The position numbers and the translations under genes are program-made. A stretch of DNA of 5,499 nt from Campylobacterales bacterium. Lineage in GTDB: Bacteria; Campylobacterota; Campylobacteria; Campylobacterales; QNZT01. The stretch covers positions 1 through 5,499 of the forward strand of contig JALSQA010000021.1 in NCBI GenBank assembly GCA_026985685.1, read 5' to 3'. The notes under the pieces are model-generated. The model worked only from the letters and a program-made list of their open reading frames with translations. It made no database searches and had not been told where the DNA came from. Positions 4,650 to 5,499 of the stretch are shown here, one piece after another (positions within the stretch are counted from its first letter, which is position 1; each line of letters opens with the position of its first letter).

Positions 4650-5443
4650 ATAATCGCTCTATCTTTGAGTTGTTCTTGAAATTTCCATATATTTTTGGCT
4701 TCATCTACTTCATCTTTATGGATATTGATGACTAATAGCTCTTCTTTGGAGTTTAGTGAATTTTCAATCTCTCCAAAAGGGTTGATAAGGTATGTTTCAC
4801 CATAAAACTTCCATAAACTCTCATCATCATTGTATGTACCTACACGATTTACACGTAAGATATACATACTATTTAAAAGTGCTCTTGATTTTAATATCTC
4901 ATTCCATCTTAGATTTGATCCAAAGGTAGAAACAGAAGGGACAAGAACAACTTCAACTCCTTGTTTGACCATCTCTATCCATACTTGATCAAAGTGTATA
5001 TCAAATCCATTAATCGCACCATATGTAATACCATGATATTCAAATTTCAAAAATGAGATAGTATCACTTTTTGTATTGTCAAAAAAAGCATCTTCATTCC
5101 AGTGTTCATAATTGATCAAAAAGTTTTGATTGACAAATTCAATTCCTTCGGTTGTGAATTTACCAATAGCTTTATAGATTTTATTTTCTTCTACCAAAAC
5201 GATAGGTGCGATGATGATCAAATTATAAAGTGCAGCATAGTGTGAAAGAGCTTCGATTTTGTATCTTGATTGTTCTGCTATCATGACTTTTGACATAGTC
5301 TGTAACTCTTTAAAGAAAGTATTTAGAACATATTCAGCAAGAACAACGACTCGTACACCTTTTTTACTACATGATTTAAGATAGTTATCTAACTTTGCGT
5401 TGCTTAATGGTAGGGTAGATAATTGTAAGGCTGCTACTCTCAT
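4646..5443 (-). CDS. Nitrilase-superfamily (carbon-nitrogen hydrolase fold) protein with degenerate catalytic triad
   Basis: This 265-residue protein has the length and full alpha-beta pattern of the nitrilase superfamily. It shows RVAALQLSTLPL at the start, LAEYV with the first catalytic Glu (E37), an ED pair at 117-118 at the usual second Glu, INGFDIHFDQVW (144-155), GVEVVLVPS (162-170), and WNEILKSRAL followed by YILRVNRVG (180-202). The other two triad residues are changed. The Lys of the usual KxxL block is Gln (Q106), and the nucleophile of the usual C-[YF]-D is Gly (G146 in GFD). It is therefore probably not an amidase and may bind a ligand or partner. ATG at 5441-5443 has GAGGAA (5449-5454) 5 nt upstream and overlaps the stop of the gene before it. 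It is coupled on both sides in a tight operon. The fold is clear; automatic labels such as amidohydrolase would overstate function. Confidence 0.85.
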   Translation of the reverse strand: MRVAALQLSTLPLSNAKLDNYLKSCSKKGVRVVVLAEYVLNTFFKELQTMSKVMIAEQSRYKIEALSHYAALYNLIIIAPIVLVEENKIYKAIGKFTTEGIEFVNQNFLINYEHWNEDAFFDNTKSDTISFLKFEYHGITYGAINGFDIHFDQVWIEMVKQGVEVVLVPSVSTFGSNLRWNEILKSRALLNSMYILRVNRVGTYNDDESLWKFYGETYLINPFGEIENSLNSKEELLVINIHKDEVDEAKNIWKFQEQLKDRAII

Positions 5444-5499
5444 GATTGTTCCTCGTCTTTTTTATTGTATTCTTCAAATTCTAGTTTGGCTTTTTCAAG
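5440..5499 (-). CDS. C-terminal end of an upstream gene (possibly exodeoxyribonuclease VII small subunit)
   Basis: The last 19 codons of a gene enter from the right edge and stop at TGA (5440-5442), which overlaps the ATG of the nitrilase-like gene as ATGA. The visible residues, LEKAKLEFEEYNKKDEEQS, are highly charged and helical. They resemble the C-terminal helix of the small subunit of exodeoxyribonuclease VII (XseB), a short helical protein. That identification rests on style and on my recollection of a similar gene order in related bacteria. It is a guess from 19 residues. Confidence 0.45.
   Translation of the reverse strand, partial: LEKAKLEFEEYNKKDEEQS

Noticed and set aside
4468..4653. 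61-residue plus-strand frame opposite the ThiF-like gene start
   Set aside because: Antisense to the conserved nucleotide-binding motif, Pro/Ser-rich shadow composition.
1..5499. CRISPR arrays, insertion sequences, tRNA or rRNA genes
   Set aside because: I found no regularly spaced repeats, transposase-like frames, terminal repeats with target duplications or tRNA-like cloverleafs.

Overview
The window is AT-rich, densely packed bacterial DNA. Protein style (Lys/Ile/Phe/Asn-rich, A/T-ending codons, short gaps, 4-nt start/stop overlaps) and gene content suggest a Campylobacterota (epsilonproteobacterial) chromosome, perhaps a Sulfurimonas/Sulfurovum-type chemolithotroph. That assignment is an inference from style and content; there is no rRNA or other marker here.

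Layout. (1) Positions 1-729, plus strand: the 3' end of an unrecognised gene, then three micro-genes of 35, 47 and 30 codons, each with one hydrophobic segment. The 35- and 30-residue proteins are clearly related to each other. Between the second and third lies an in-frame open stretch of 47 codons directly behind a TAA. (2) Positions 730-848: a leader with a candidate -10 box, a bulged long-range stem, and a 10-bp hairpin whose 3' arm contains the Shine-Dalgarno of the next gene. (3) Positions 849-3768, plus strand: a NarK/NasA-type nitrate/nitrite major facilitator, followed 7 nt later by a protein that joins a PP2C phosphatase, a Ser/Thr kinase and a C-terminal membrane anchor. (4) Positions 3770-5499, minus strand, convergent with the kinase and only 1 nt away: an operon read right to left with the last codons of an upstream gene (possibly xseB), a nitrilase-fold protein, a short ThiF/MoeB-like adenylyltransferase and a 69-residue acidic protein. 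The first two junctions are ATGA overlaps; the last is a 4-nt gap.

How the genes may work together. Transporter plus phosphatase-kinase is a recurring pair in bacterial nitrate assimilation loci, so the kinase/phosphatase probably adjusts nitrate or nitrite uptake or the reductase that uses it. The tiny membrane proteins upstream look like small subunits or modulators of a membrane complex whose main genes would lie to the left. The minus-strand operon has no obvious link to nitrate. Its notable property is that two of its enzyme-fold proteins lack standard catalytic residues: the nitrilase-like protein keeps the Glu but not the Lys or Cys, and the ThiF-like protein lacks the zinc cysteines and the usual catalytic Cys region.

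The points most worth following up are the SD-sequestering leader of the transporter, the paralogous micro-membrane proteins, the degenerate nitrilase paired with a minimal E1-like protein, and a possible leaderless promoter plus strong intragenic hairpin at the start of the kinase gene.
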